Part shown: piece after piece, positions 17,309 to 26,308 of the stretch
How the letters are laid out: every line of letters starts with the position of its first letter
How positions within the stretch are numbered: the first letter of the stretch is position 1
Assembly (NCBI GenBank): GCA_947489705.1
Contig: CANLEQ010000005.1
Span: forward strand, 124,001 to 188,000
DNA length: 64,000 nt
Reading direction: 5' to 3'
Origin: an uncultured Paracoccaceae bacterium
Lineage (GTDB): Bacteria; Pseudomonadota; Alphaproteobacteria; Rhodobacterales; Rhodobacteraceae
Translations under genes and position numbers: made by a program
Notes under the pieces: generated by a model
What the model was told of the DNA's origin: nothing
Seen by the model: only the letters and a program-made list of their open reading frames with translations
The model's database searches: none

Positions 17309-18644
17309 GCCCCGCGTTCAGCCATTGCGACCAGTCGGCTTTCGCGCGATCGGTATAGGCCTTGTAGCGCGCGGGTCGATTGCGACGCCCGCCCTTGAGA
17401 TCCACCGGCGGGAACAGTCCGAAATTCACGTTCATCGGTTGAAACGTCTTGGCGTCGGCACCGCCCGTGATGTGGGTGACAAGTGCGCCCGTCGCGGTGG
17501 TGGCGGGAATGGCGGGCAAATCCCACCCCGCCGCCTCGGCCACCGCCAAACGCCCGGCCAGAAGCCCCATCGCCGCGGATTCGACATACCCCTCGACGCC
17601 GGTGATCTGGCCCGCGAACCGGATATGCGGTCGGGAACGCAGTCTCAGACGATCGTCGAGCAAGGTCGGGGAATTCAGGAACGTGTTGCGATGGATCCCG
17701 CCGAGCCTGGCGAACCGCGCATTCTCCAGCCCGGGAATGGTCCGAAAAACATCGGTTTGGGCGCCGTATTTCATCTTGGTTTGAAAGCCGACGATATTGT
17801 AGAGCGTGCCGAGTTTGTTGTCGCGCCTGAGTTGAACGACGGCATGCGCCTTGATGTCCGGCTGGTGCGGGTTGGTGAGGCCCACGGGCTTCATCGGTCC
17901 GTGGCGGAGAGTTTCCCGGCCGCGCTCCGCCATGACCTCGATCGGCAGGCAGCCGTCGAAATAACCCGCCGTCTCGCCCTCGTGGAACTCGGTCTTCTCG
18001 GCGGCGAGAAGCGCGTCGATGAAAGCCTCGTACTGGTCGCGATCCATCGGACAGTTGAGATAGGCGGTCCGCTCCTCTTCGGTCTCGCCCTTGTCGTATC
18101 GCGACTGCATCCAGGCCTTGGACATGTCTACGCTGTCGTGATGCACGATCGGCGCGATCGCGTCGAAAAAGGCCAGCGCGTCGGCGCCCGTCTCGGTCCG
18201 GATCGCCTCGGCCAGAGCGCCCGAGGTCAGCGGACCCGTCGCGATGATCCACGCGCCATCGTCGGGCAGGGCAGTGATCTCGCCGGTTTCCACGCGGACA
18301 TTCGGAAGCGCCGTCAGCGTTTGCGTCACGTCGCGGGCGAAGGCCTCGCGGTCGACGGCAAGCGCACCGCCCGCGGGAAGGCGATGTCGGTCTGCCATCG
18401 CCATGATCAGACCGCCGGCCGCGCGCATTTCCCAATGCAGCAGGCCCACCGCATTTTGTTCGTCGTCATCGGACCGGAACGAGTTCGAACACACCATCTC
18501 GGCCAGATCGCCGCTCTGATGGGCAAAGGTCTCGACCAAGGGCCGCATCTCGTGGATCACGACGTCGAGGCCGGCCTGCGCTGCTTGCCAGGCCGCCTCA
18601 GATCCGGCCATGCCGCCGCCGACGATATGTAGGGTCTCGGCCAT
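17283..18644 (-). CDS. trmFO: Methylenetetrahydrofolate-tRNA (uracil-5-)-methyltransferase
   Basis: 453 aa. It uses FAD and methylene-THF to make m5U54 (ribothymidine) in the T-loop of tRNA. The N-terminal FAD site is [28 protein letters not shown] holds a conserved Cys; the middle contains [22 protein letters not shown] and the C-terminus [11 protein letters not shown]. This length and motif set fit the family. It is transcribed with gluQ, another tRNA modification gene, with overlapping ends. The 157-bp gap before gyrA (18645-18801) contains only a weak GTTAGG/CCTAAC dyad and no gene. Confidence 0.96.
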   Translation of the reverse strand: MAETLHIVGGGMAGSEAAWQAAQAGLDVVIHEMRPLVETFAHQSGDLAEMVCSNSFRSDDDEQNAVGLLHWEMRAAGGLIMAMADRHRLPAGGALAVDREAFARDVTQTLTALPNVRVETGEITALPDDGAWIIATGPLTSGALAEAIRTETGADALAFFDAIAPIVHHDSVDMSKAWMQSRYDKGETEEERTAYLNCPMDRDQYEAFIDALLAAEKTEFHEGETAGYFDGCLPIEVMAERGRETLRHGPMKPVGLTNPHQPDIKAHAVVQLRRDNKLGTLYNIVGFQTKMKYGAQTDVFRTIPGLENARFARLGGIHRNTFLNSPTLLDDRLRLRSRPHIRFAGQITGVEGYVESAAMGLLAGRLAVAEAAGWDLPAIPATTATGALVTHITGGADAKTFQPMNVNFGLFPPVDLKGGRRNRPARYKAYTDRAKADWSQWLNAGHAGRAAAE

Positions 18645-18801
18645 CTTTGGGTCTCCCGGCTCGGTTAGGCGTCGCGAACACCAATTCGGAAAGCGGAACC
18701 TAACGAGTTATCGAAGATCCGGCAAGATCGTGACGGTCGTTGCAGGCCGCCAGGCGAATTCTCTTTCCTCGGGCCCGACGGAAAACGACGATCTGGAACT
18801 C

Positions 18802-21573
18802 TCATGTCGTAGGAGCGTCTCCGTCACCGCCTTCGGCGATATCTTCCTCGGCCTGTTCTGCGATCCAGGCGACGGAGACGACTTCCTCGCCGGCGCCGGT
18901 GTTAAACACGCGCACGCCGCCTGCGCCGCGCGAGCGGAAGGAAATGCCCTCGATCGGCACGCGGATCGACTGGCCCCGCGACGTGGCGAGCATGATCTGG
19001 TCGTCCATCTCGACCGGGAAGCTTGCCACGAGCCGCCCACCGCGCATCGCCTTGTCCATTGCCATGACGCCCTGTCCGCCACGGCCCCGAACAGGATAAT
19101 CGTGCGACGACGAGAGCTTGCCGGCACCGCCTGACGTGACGGTGAGGATCAGGTCCTCTGCGGCCGACATCTGCGCGTAGCGTTCCTGCGTGAAATCGGC
19201 GGCCTGTCCCGTACCCTCGTCCTCGTCGATCTCCATCTCGGCATCGTCGCCGAGACCGGCCATGGCGCGGCGCATCTTAAGATAGGTCGTACGTTCCTCG
19301 GGGGTCGCGTCGAAATGCCGGATGACGGCCATCGACACGACCTCGTCACCCCGTCCAAGGCGGATCCCGCGTACCCCGAGCGACGCGCGGCTGTTGAAGA
19401 TCCGCACGTCGGTCGACGGGAACCGGATCGCGCGACCCTGCGCGGTCACCAGCATGACGTCATCGTCGGGCGAGGCGATGCGCGCATTGATGAGGCGCGT
19501 CCCGTCATCCTCGCCCTCGAACTTCATCGCGATCTTGCCGGCGCGGTTGACGTTGGTGAAATCGCTGAGCTTGTTGCGGCGGACTGTGCCGGCGGAGGTG
19601 GCGAAGACGATCTGAAGCTCGTCCCAATCGGCCTCCTCCCGGTCCACCGGCATGATCGCCGCAATGGAGACGCCGTTGGGGATCGGCAGGATGTTGACGA
19701 TCGCCTTGCCCTTCGAAGTGCGCCCGCCAAGCGGTAGGCGCCAGGTCTTGAGCTTGTAAGCCATGCCGTCGGTGGTGAAAAAGAGGAGCTGCGTATGCGT
19801 GTTGGCCACGAAGAGCGTGGTGACCACGTCGTCGTCTTTCAATCCGCCGCCGGAAACACCCTTGCCGCCCCGCCGCTGGGAGCGGAAATCGGCGAGAGCC
19901 GTGCGCTTGATGTATCCCGATTGCGTGATGGTGACGACCATGTCCTCACGCTCGATGAGATCCTCGTCCTCCATGTCGCCGGCCCAGTCGACGATCTCGG
20001 TCCGGCGCGGCACGGCGAATTGCTCGCGCACCTCGCGCAGCTCATCCGAGATGATCGCCATGATCCGGTCGCGCGAGCGCAGGATATCGAGGTAATCCTT
20101 GATCTTGCCGGCCAGATCCTCGAGTTCGTCGGTCACTTCCTTGACGCCCAGCTGCGTCAGACGTTGCAGGCGCAGCTCGAGGATTGCGCGGGCCTGTATC
20201 TCAGAGAGGTTGTAGGTGCCGTCGTCGTTCATCGTATGGCCGGGATCGTCGATCAGGCGGATGAAGGGGGCGATCTCTTCGGCCGGCCAGCGGCGCTCCA
20301 TCAGCTTGACGCGTGCCTCGGGCGCGTCGGCCGAGGCCCGGATGGTCGCCACGACTTCGTCCACATTGCTGACGGCGACGGCGTAGCCACACAGAACATG
20401 GCTCCGCTCGCGTGCCTTGCGAAGGTCGTAAGCCGTGCGGCGCGCGACGACATCCTCGCGGAAGGTGATGAAATGCGTGAGAAAATCGCGCAAGGTCAAC
20501 TGCTCCGGGCGACCGCCGTGCAGCGCAAGCATGTTACAGCCGAAGCTCGTCTGCATCGGCGTGAAGCGATAGAGTTGGTTCAGAACGACGTCGGGCGTCG
20601 CGTCCTTCTTGAGCTCGATCACCACGCGCACACCGACCCGGTCGGATTCGTCCTGAACGGCGGAGATGCCTTCGAGGCGCCGCTCCTTGGCCAGATCGGC
20701 GATGCGCTCGACCAGGGTGGCCTTGTTCACCTGATAGGGGATTTCGTCCAGAACGATGGCGAAACGGTCCTTGCGAATCTCCTCGATGCGGACCTTCGCG
20801 CGCAGGATGACCGAACCGCGACCCTCCAGATAGGCCTTGCGGGCGCCGGAGCGTCCGAGCATCACGCCGCCGGTCGGAAAATCCGGCCCCGGAACGATTT
20901 CCATCAACCGTTCGGAGCTGAGATCGGGATCCTCGATCAGTGCAAGTGTCGCGTCGACGACTTCGCCGAGATTGTGGGGCGGAATGTTCGTGGCCATGCC
21001 GACCGCGATGCCACCCGCGCCGTTGACCAGCATGTTCGGGAACCGCGCCGGCAGGACCGTCGGCTCCTGTTGCTTGCCGTCGTAATTGTCCTGGAAATCG
21101 ACGGTTTCCTTCTCGATATCCGCGAGAAGGGCGCGCGCGGGTCGGTCCATGCGCACCTCGGTATAGCGCATGGCGGCCGCGTTATCGCCGTCCATCGAGC
21201 CGAAATTGCCCTGTCCGTCGAGAAGGGGCAGGGACATCGAGAAATCCTGCGCCATCCGCACCAACGCCTCGTAGATCGCGCTGTCGCCATGCGGGTGATA
21301 CTGACCCATCACGTCGCCCACGGGACGCGCGGATTTGCGATAGGGCTTGTCGAACGTGTTTCCGGTCTCGTGCATCGCATAGAGGATGCGGCGATGGACA
21401 GGTTTCAGGCCGTCGCGAAGATCGGGGATCGCCCGGCTGACGATGACCGACATGGCGTAATCGAGGAACGACGTGCGCATCTCGTCGGAAATGTCGATTC
21501 CGGGGCCCGTATGCCGCGGGCCTTCCGGGCCATTTTCTTCAACGTCTTCAGGGGGATCCGGGCGGTCGCTCAC
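18802..21573 (-). CDS. gyrA: DNA gyrase subunit A
   Basis: 923 aa. It is the cleavage/rejoining subunit of gyrase, acting with GyrB to introduce negative supercoils. The active-site Tyr is in [10 protein letters not shown]; the quinolone-determining region reads [17 protein letters not shown], with the Ser present and Glu where E. coli has Asp87. The GyrA box QRRGGKG at the start of the C-terminal beta-pinwheel separates it from ParC. The C-terminus is acidic ([11 protein letters not shown]). A plausible promoter lies at 21619-21648. Confidence 0.98.
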   Translation of the reverse strand: MSDRPDPPEDVEENGPEGPRHTGPGIDISDEMRTSFLDYAMSVIVSRAIPDLRDGLKPVHRRILYAMHETGNTFDKPYRKSARPVGDVMGQYHPHGDSAIYEALVRMAQDFSMSLPLLDGQGNFGSMDGDNAAAMRYTEVRMDRPARALLADIEKETVDFQDNYDGKQQEPTVLPARFPNMLVNGAGGIAVGMATNIPPHNLGEVVDATLALIEDPDLSSERLMEIVPGPDFPTGGVMLGRSGARKAYLEGRGSVILRAKVRIEEIRKDRFAIVLDEIPYQVNKATLVERIADLAKERRLEGISAVQDESDRVGVRVVIELKKDATPDVVLNQLYRFTPMQTSFGCNMLALHGGRPEQLTLRDFLTHFITFREDVVARRTAYDLRKARERSHVLCGYAVAVSNVDEVVATIRASADAPEARVKLMERRWPAEEIAPFIRLIDDPGHTMNDDGTYNLSEIQARAILELRLQRLTQLGVKEVTDELEDLAGKIKDYLDILRSRDRIMAIISDELREVREQFAVPRRTEIVDWAGDMEDEDLIEREDMVVTITQSGYIKRTALADFRSQRRGGKGVSGGGLKDDDVVTTLFVANTHTQLLFFTTDGMAYKLKTWRLPLGGRTSKGKAIVNILPIPNGVSIAAIMPVDREEADWDELQIVFATSAGTVRRNKLSDFTNVNRAGKIAMKFEGEDDGTRLINARIASPDDDVMLVTAQGRAIRFPSTDVRIFNSRASLGVRGIRLGRGDEVVSMAVIRHFDATPEERTTYLKMRRAMAGLGDDAEMEIDEDEGTGQAADFTQERYAQMSAAEDLILTVTSGGAGKLSSSHDYPVRGRGGQGVMAMDKAMRGGRLVASFPVEMDDQIMLATSRGQSIRVPIEGISFRSRGAGGVRVFNTGAGEEVVSVAWIAEQAEEDIAEGGDGDAPTT

Positions 21574-21618
21574 GTAATGGCCTTTTCTGGTCGGGGCACA
21601 CTATATCTTGTTGATCGT

Positions 21619-21648
21619 TCTATACCAGCACATGCATCTTGCGCGCAA
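21619..21648 (-). promoter_or_regulatory. Candidate sigma70 promoter of gyrA
   Basis: Read leftward: -35 TTGCGC (21648-21643), 18-base spacer, -10 TATAGA (21624-21619). Transcription would begin near 21611, leaving a leader of about 40 bases before the gyrA ATG at 21573. Both hexamers are close to the alphaproteobacterial consensus. Confidence 0.5.
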
Positions 21649-21755
21649 TGGCAGCTTGTCCACAGCGTCCTCGCGACCGGATTTCTTGTAGTTGCTTTTT
21701 TTCGCGGGGGCGCCAAGCTGATTCCGGGGAAGGGCAGACAGGCAGGAGGTCGATC

Positions 21756-22019
21756 ATGTCTGAAACGGAATTGATGCTGAAGGGATACGGGCTTACCACG
21801 GCGGAATTCTTCTATCACATGCCGGATTACCGCCGTGTCCTGAACAGCTATGTGTGGCAGGGTTACGATCTGGCACCCGACCATCCGAAACTGTTCGAGT
21901 TCGTGGAGTTCTGGCAGCGCGAAATCGACGGGCCGCTCCATTCCGTGCGGTTCACGCATCGCAAGATGATCGCACCGGGCGAGTGGCGCAACGTCACGGG
22001 CGAATTCACGCTTCACTAA
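21756..22019 (+). CDS. Usg family protein
   Basis: 87 aa from ATG 21756 with GGAGG upstream. The sequence (LMLKGYGLTTAEFFYHMPD, QGYDLAPDHPKLFEFVEFW) matches the small Usg family of alphaproteobacteria, named from an ORF found near trp genes. Its biochemical role is not known. It is soluble, aromatic-rich, and divergent from gyrA. Its 3' end nearly meets the speE stop (14 bp between them). Confidence 0.85.
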   Translation: MSETELMLKGYGLTTAEFFYHMPDYRRVLNSYVWQGYDLAPDHPKLFEFVEFWQREIDGPLHSVRFTHRKMIAPGEWRNVTGEFTLH

Positions 22020-22032
22020 GACGGCAGCGACC

Positions 22033-22884
22033 TCATCTGAGCAGTTCACGGACATAGCCGGGAAGGGCGAAGGCCGCCTTGTGGACGTCCGCGGTATAAT
22101 ACCCGAAGGCAAGCCCGCTTGCGGCGACGCGCGCCTGCAGCACGTCGATCGGTACGTGCCGGGCATCGCCATCCGTGCCCCAACCGAATGCCATCGGCCC
22201 CCCGGCATAGGTCGGCACGGTCGCAAGGAAGCAGCTGGCGTCCGAGAAGAGGCTGCGGAAGGCCCGCATCGTTCCGCCAAGCTCTGCGCCCTGCATGAAC
22301 GGGACGCCGTTCTGCGTCACGATGATCCCGCCCGGCGCGAGGGCGCGGGCCGCGTGGCCGTAGAAATGATCGGTGAAGAGCACTTCCCCCGGGCCGACAG
22401 GATCCGTCGAATCGATGATGATGACGTCGAAACCGCCTTCGGTGTCGCGCATGAAGTCCGCGCCATCGGCAATTCGAAGGTCGAGCCGCGGATCGTCGAA
22501 CGCTCCGGCCGAGATCTCGGGCAGGTAGTGCTTGCTGAACTCCACGACGCCGGCGTCGATCTCGACCATCACGACCTTTTCGACGGGATGACGCAGGGCT
22601 TCCCGCGCCATGCCGCCGTCTCCTCCGCCGACAATGAGAACACGCCGAACCGCACCGTGGGCGAAGATCGGAACGTGTGTCATCATCTCGTGATAGATGA
22701 AATTGTCGCCCTCGGTTACCTGCACGACCCCGTCCAGCGTGAGAACCCTTCCGAACGTCTCGTTCTCAAATACGCGGAGGCGCTGGTGATCCGTCTCGCT
22801 GTCGTAGATCACGCGGCTTTCTCGGAGCGCCTGCGAATGATGCTCGTGAAGCCGTTCGACGCTCCATCCGGTCATGTCGGTCAT
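22033..22884 (-). CDS. speE: Spermidine synthase
   Basis: 283 aa from ATG 22884, preceded by GGAG six bases away; an ATG at 22896 also exists but has no RBS. It transfers aminopropyl groups from decarboxylated SAM to putrescine. The dcSAM site is VLIVGGGDGGMAREALRHP followed by VVMVEIDAGVVEFSK, then IIIDSTDPVGPGEVLFT with the catalytic Asp, and the C-terminal YYTADVHKAAFALPGYV. It follows speD, which supplies the substrate, after 176 bp of GC-rich spacer that holds no ORF. Confidence 0.96.
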   Translation of the reverse strand: MTDMTGWSVERLHEHHSQALRESRVIYDSETDHQRLRVFENETFGRVLTLDGVVQVTEGDNFIYHEMMTHVPIFAHGAVRRVLIVGGGDGGMAREALRHPVEKVVMVEIDAGVVEFSKHYLPEISAGAFDDPRLDLRIADGADFMRDTEGGFDVIIIDSTDPVGPGEVLFTDHFYGHAARALAPGGIIVTQNGVPFMQGAELGGTMRAFRSLFSDASCFLATVPTYAGGPMAFGWGTDGDARHVPIDVLQARVAASGLAFGYYTADVHKAAFALPGYVRELLR

Positions 22885-23060
22885 CGCGATCTCCATAAGG
22901 TCTCGGGGCCACCCGCGACTTTGCTGTGGTGACGCGCCGGCGCCCGCCCTGCGGGGGCTGAGAGGGGGGCCGTCGAGGCCGCCCTCGCCGTCGGATGCCC
23001 CGGCGGTATGGGCCTCGCCCGGGGAGGTTGTGATCGCCTCCGAGCGGGACCGCCTTCGGA

Positions 23061-23549
23061 TCAGGCCGCGGCGACCTCGGTCACGAGCCCGTCGCCGCGA
23101 AGCAACTCCTTCACCCGCACGTCGGGTGTTGCGAAGGCTTCCTTCAACACGTCTACGGCCAGCCAGGGCCGCGCATCGCCGCACATGAAGACGTCGAACG
23201 CGCCGTAGCCGATCTCGGGCCATGTGTGGACACTGATATGGCTCTCGGCGAGCACGGCCACGCCGCTCACCCCCTGGGGCGAGAACTTGTGCGTATGGAT
23301 GTGCAGCAACGTCGCGCCACAGGTGTCGACGCAATCGCGGAACGCCTGCTGGATGCGCGCCTCGTCGTCGAGACCGTGACCGTTCACCACCTCGATGATG
23401 AGATGGCGGCCCGCGAAAACGCGGCCTTCGTCGTCGCGGATGAAGTGATCGTCGCGATCCTCGGCAAAGATATCGCGTGCAGTGGAATCTTCCGTTTGGG
23501 CGCCTGTCTCCAGACCGATCCCCAGTTGGAAGAGGTTGGCTCCGTCCAT
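23061..23549 (-). CDS. speD: S-adenosylmethionine decarboxylase proenzyme
   Basis: 162 aa from ATG 23549, with AGGGGAG upstream. It is a pyruvoyl enzyme that makes decarboxylated SAM for SpeE. The self-cleavage site is LAESHISVHTWPE (cleavage before the Ser), and FDVFMCGDARPW follows it, as in the bacterial class 1B type. The processed protein gives beta and alpha chains. It begins the speD-speE unit; the leader upstream appears structured (see findings). Confidence 0.95.
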   Translation of the reverse strand: MDGANLFQLGIGLETGAQTEDSTARDIFAEDRDDHFIRDDEGRVFAGRHLIIEVVNGHGLDDEARIQQAFRDCVDTCGATLLHIHTHKFSPQGVSGVAVLAESHISVHTWPEIGYGAFDVFMCGDARPWLAVDVLKEAFATPDVRVKELLRGDGLVTEVAAA

Positions 23550-23718
23550 AGGAACTCCCCTTTCAGCCAGTAGATTGAATCCGTGGGTCCTTAGCGCCCC
23601 CCCAGGTCGTATCGCATAACGTCGCCTGAAGTTGGGATCGTCCCCGCTCGTAATGCGCACCTATTGTCTCACGGGCGGTGGCGCAAGGGATTTCGGCCCC
23701 GATCGGAGAATTCCCCGC

Positions 23719-23808
23719 ATGAGTGAGATCACGGTGCCGCGGTCGTTCTTCTACAAAATAGCTGAAAATTCGGACAACCCGTTCTCTGAAGGCCCCGACT
23801 CGCGCTAA
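23719..23808 (+). CDS. Possible 29-codon small ORF upstream of the anchor-A protein
   Basis: ATG 23719 to TAA 23808 with GGAGA eight bases upstream would encode a 29-residue polar peptide starting MSEITVPRSFFYKI. It falls in the 299-bp divergent gap between speD and the 23849 gene. The AT-richer middle may instead be promoter DNA for 23849. There is no homology evidence, so it is listed as a candidate only. Confidence 0.2.
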   Translation: MSEITVPRSFFYKIAENSDNPFSEGPDSR

Positions 23809-23848
23809 AGGAGCATCCCGTAAAGATCTTGTTAAGAATGGTGATCCC

Positions 23849-24901
23849 ATGTTTCCCAAGAAATCCTTCTGTTTCGGTGCCTTGGCGGCGGCCATCGTTG
23901 CGGCTCCTGCGGCGTCCGCAACGCTGTCGGTCGAATCCCTGCTCGGTACCTATAACGCCGTGACCAGCGGCGACTTCCGCAGCAACCAGGAAGTCGAGGG
24001 CCGGCTCTATGTGGGCGGCAATCTGACCGGCAATGCCGTCCAGACGGGGCTTCGCACGCTCCCCGCGGGCCCGGCCCAGAACGTCGTGGTCAAGGGCAAT
24101 GCGACCATCGGCAAGATCTCCGGCAACGGGCAGATCGTGATCGGGGGCAATGCGACCAGCAATATCGAGAATCAGTCGGGGCAGGGCGGATCGGCCCCGC
24201 TCGACGTTTTCGTCGGCGGAGCCTACACCGGCAACTACAACGCCAACCCCGGCACTTCGACCGCGATCGATGTGCAGGACGGTCTTGCCGGCGATGCCGG
24301 CTTCGAGGCGCGTTTCCCGGAAGTGGATTACCAAGCTGTCCGCGATTACTCCCGCTATCTCTCGACGCTCACGGGATCGGATTTCGCCTTCTCCGACGCC
24401 AACAACCGGCGCATCACGGCGACCGGAAACGCGGTTGCCAACGAAGGAAACGACTGGGACGCGTCGAATGTGTCGGTGTACCACGCGACGCTCGACGATT
24501 TCGTGAACGGTGGCTACGCGCTTGATTTCGGGTCCGACCAGACGATCATCATGAATGTGGCCGGTACTTCGGGCACGTTCTCGGCCAATCCGCTCGGCGG
24601 AACGTTTGGGGCGGAGAACATCCTCTGGAACTTCTATGAGGCCACCGGCACAATCAACGTCAACTCGGTCATCGCGGGCTCGGTTCTCGCACCATGGGCG
24701 GACCTGAGAGGCTTCAACGGGTCGACCGAAGGATCGGTTTTCGCGCAGAGCATCACCCTCGACAACGGGGAACTTCATCTGCGACCCTTCGAGGGCGATC
24801 TCCCGGAAATTTCCGCAGTGCCGGTCCCCGCAAGCCTGCCGCTGCTCCTCGCGGGGCTCGGGGGATTGTGGATCAGCCGGCGGCGCATGGGCGCTGCCTG
24901 A
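23849..24901 (+). CDS. Secreted choice-of-anchor A protein with C-terminal VPxPA sorting signal
   Basis: 350 aa. A Sec signal peptide (about 1-24, AAPAASA) precedes a choice-of-anchor A domain: LLGTYNAVTSGDFRSNQEVEG, RLYVGGNLTGNAV, repeated glycine/asparagine-rich strands (KGNATIGKISGNGQIVIGGN) and INVNSVIAGSVLAPWADL. The C-terminus has VPVPASLPLLLAGLGG, a hydrophobic helix, and a terminal SRRR cluster, the layout of a VPLPA/PEP-CTERM sorting tag read by an exosortase/archaeosortase-type transpeptidase. The mature protein should be exported and processed at that tag, perhaps into an extracellular matrix. No exosortase gene is in this window. A terminator follows at 24932-24956. Confidence 0.88.
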   Translation: MFPKKSFCFGALAAAIVAAPAASATLSVESLLGTYNAVTSGDFRSNQEVEGRLYVGGNLTGNAVQTGLRTLPAGPAQNVVVKGNATIGKISGNGQIVIGGNATSNIENQSGQGGSAPLDVFVGGAYTGNYNANPGTSTAIDVQDGLAGDAGFEARFPEVDYQAVRDYSRYLSTLTGSDFAFSDANNRRITATGNAVANEGNDWDASNVSVYHATLDDFVNGGYALDFGSDQTIIMNVAGTSGTFSANPLGGTFGAENILWNFYEATGTINVNSVIAGSVLAPWADLRGFNGSTEGSVFAQSITLDNGELHLRPFEGDLPEISAVPVPASLPLLLAGLGGLWISRRRMGAA

Positions 24902-24931
24902 TCCGGAGCCGCACTGCCATATTCCGGTAAA

Positions 24932-24956
24932 GAGGCCGCCACGAGTGGCCTTTTTT
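24932..24956 (+). terminator. Rho-independent terminator after the anchor-A gene
   Basis: GC-rich hairpin (AGGCC ... GGCCT, or the alternative GCCA-CGAG-TGGC) followed directly by six T residues, 31 bp after the stop at 24901. It separates this gene from rplM. Confidence 0.8.
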
Positions 24957-25032
24957 CATCGCGTATTTGGGGTATCTAAATACCATATTCTCAAGCCGTT
25001 GATATGCAATAGATAATTTGCATAGGTCACCA

Positions 25033-25060
25033 TTGACTGCGCGCGCTGCATGATTAGAAC
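25033..25060 (+). promoter_or_regulatory. Candidate promoter of rplM-rpsI
   Basis: TTGACT (25033-25038), 16-base spacer, TAGAAC (25055-25060). The -35 is good and the -10 only fair. It would give a leader of roughly 45-50 bases before the rplM ATG. Confidence 0.35.
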
Positions 25061-25113
25061 CTGCTCATCCGAATTGACCGGGCGCCGATGCCCGCGAACC
25101 TACAGGACCAGAT

Positions 25114-25578
25114 ATGAAAACCTTCACCGCTAAACCGGCGGATATCGAGAAGAAATGGATCGTGATCGATGCCGACGGCATCGTTCTGGGCCGTCTCGCC
25201 TCGATCATCGCCATGCGTCTGCGCGGCAAGCACAAGCCGTCTTTCACGCCTCACATGGACATGGGCGACAACGTCATCGTGATCAATGCCGACAAGGTCC
25301 AGTTGACCGGCAAGAAGCGCGACAAGCCGAATTACTGGCACACCGGGTATCCCGGTGGGATCAAGTCGCGAACCACTCGTCAGATCCTCGAAGGCGCGCA
25401 TCCCGAACGTGTCGTCATGCAGGCCGTCAAGCGGATGCTGCCGGGCGGCCCGCTCAGCCGCCAGCAGATGACCCATCTGCGCGTCTATGCGGGGACCGAG
25501 CACGGTCATGACGCCCAGAGCCCTGAGGCGCTGGACGTGAAATCCATGAACAAGAAGAACACGCGGGAGGCTTACTGA
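25114..25578 (+). CDS. rplM: 50S ribosomal protein L13
   Basis: 154 aa, early-assembly protein of the large subunit. It begins [19 protein letters not shown] and contains [24 protein letters not shown]-equivalent [12 protein letters not shown] and [16 protein letters not shown], all standard L13 blocks. It shares one base with the rpsI start codon, so the two are translationally coupled. In E. coli this operon is autoregulated by L13; no equivalent was identified here. Confidence 0.98.
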   Translation: MKTFTAKPADIEKKWIVIDADGIVLGRLASIIAMRLRGKHKPSFTPHMDMGDNVIVINADKVQLTGKKRDKPNYWHTGYPGGIKSRTTRQILEGAHPERVVMQAVKRMLPGGPLSRQQMTHLRVYAGTEHGHDAQSPEALDVKSMNKKNTREAY

Positions 25579-26066
25579 TGGCCGAAGAAGTCACCTCTCT
25601 TGAAGAGCTGAACCAGGCGGTTTCCGGCGGTGCTGCCGAAACGGCGATGGAAGCCCCGCGCGAGCCCGTCCGCGACGAGCTTGGCCGGGCCTACGCGACC
25701 GGCAAGCGCAAGGACGCCACCGCTCGGGTCTGGATTCGTCCCGGATCGGGCAAGGTCACCGTCAACGGCAAGGATGTGAACACCTATTTCGCGCGTCCCG
25801 TGCTGCAGATGATCCTGAGGCAGCCGTTCTCGGTCGCCGGCGTCGAAGGCCAGTTCGACGTAATGGCCACCGTCAAGGGCGGCGGCCTGTCCGGCCAGGC
25901 GGGTGCGGTGAAGCATGGCGTCAGCAAGGCGCTTCAGCTTTACGATCCGACCCTGCGCGGTGCGCTCAAGGCGGCCGGGTTCCTGACCCGCGACAGCCGC
26001 GTTGTCGAGCGCAAGAAATACGGCAAGGCCAAGGCGCGCAAAAGCTTCCAGTTCTCCAAGCGCTGA
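25578..26066 (+). CDS. rpsI: 30S ribosomal protein S9
   Basis: 162 aa. The conserved S9 core starts at about residue 35 ([20 protein letters not shown]) and ends with the positively charged tail [23 protein letters not shown], which contacts P-site tRNA in the ribosome. The first about 30 acidic residues are an extension common in alphaproteobacteria. It is followed by two hairpins, the second a clear terminator. Confidence 0.98.
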   Translation: MAEEVTSLEELNQAVSGGAAETAMEAPREPVRDELGRAYATGKRKDATARVWIRPGSGKVTVNGKDVNTYFARPVLQMILRQPFSVAGVEGQFDVMATVKGGGLSGQAGAVKHGVSKALQLYDPTLRGALKAAGFLTRDSRVVERKKYGKAKARKSFQFSKR

Positions 26067-26080
26067 TCCCGCGGCGCCCG

Positions 26081-26104
26081 ACTGCCGAAGCGATGCTTCG
26101 GCAG
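26081..26104 (+). terminator. Perfect hairpin downstream of rpsI, no U tract
   Basis: ACTGCCGAAGC, short GAT loop, GCTTCGGCAGT: an 11-bp perfect stem 15 bp after the rpsI stop. It lacks a T run, so it may protect the 3' end or act with the second hairpin at 26131 rather than terminate alone. Confidence 0.5.
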
Positions 26105-26130
26105 TCCCACCGGACCGCTTGCGACACATC

Positions 26131-26167
26131 GCCTGCCCTCGGAAACGACGGCAGGCTTTCTTTTTTT
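26131..26167 (+). terminator. Rho-independent terminator of rplM-rpsI
   Basis: GCCTGCC pairs with GGCAGGC around an inner TCG-GAAA-CGA hairpin, followed by TTTCTTTTTTT. It is placed about 65 bp after rpsI and before the convergent decarboxylase gene. Confidence 0.9.
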
Positions 26168-26308
26168 GGCACGCTTCGAAGCCGGACACCTCCGCGGCCT
26201 TCTCTCAGTGCGCCCAGCTCATACGAATACGGGCGGCGGCAAAGCCGTCGCCCGTCATTCATCGAGTGCAGCAAGGAATCGCCGCGGGGCCGGCGGCCCG
26301 CGTGCAGG

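Noticed and set aside
19000-21500. gyrA QRDR substitution (Glu at the Asp87 position) as a resistance mark
   Set aside because: The key Ser is retained and Glu is a conservative, probably lineage-typical, residue; no resistance can be inferred.
19795-21774. 659-codon + strand frame opposite gyrA
   Set aside because: Shadow of gyrA; composition is low-complexity in Arg/Asp/His and no domain is recognisable.
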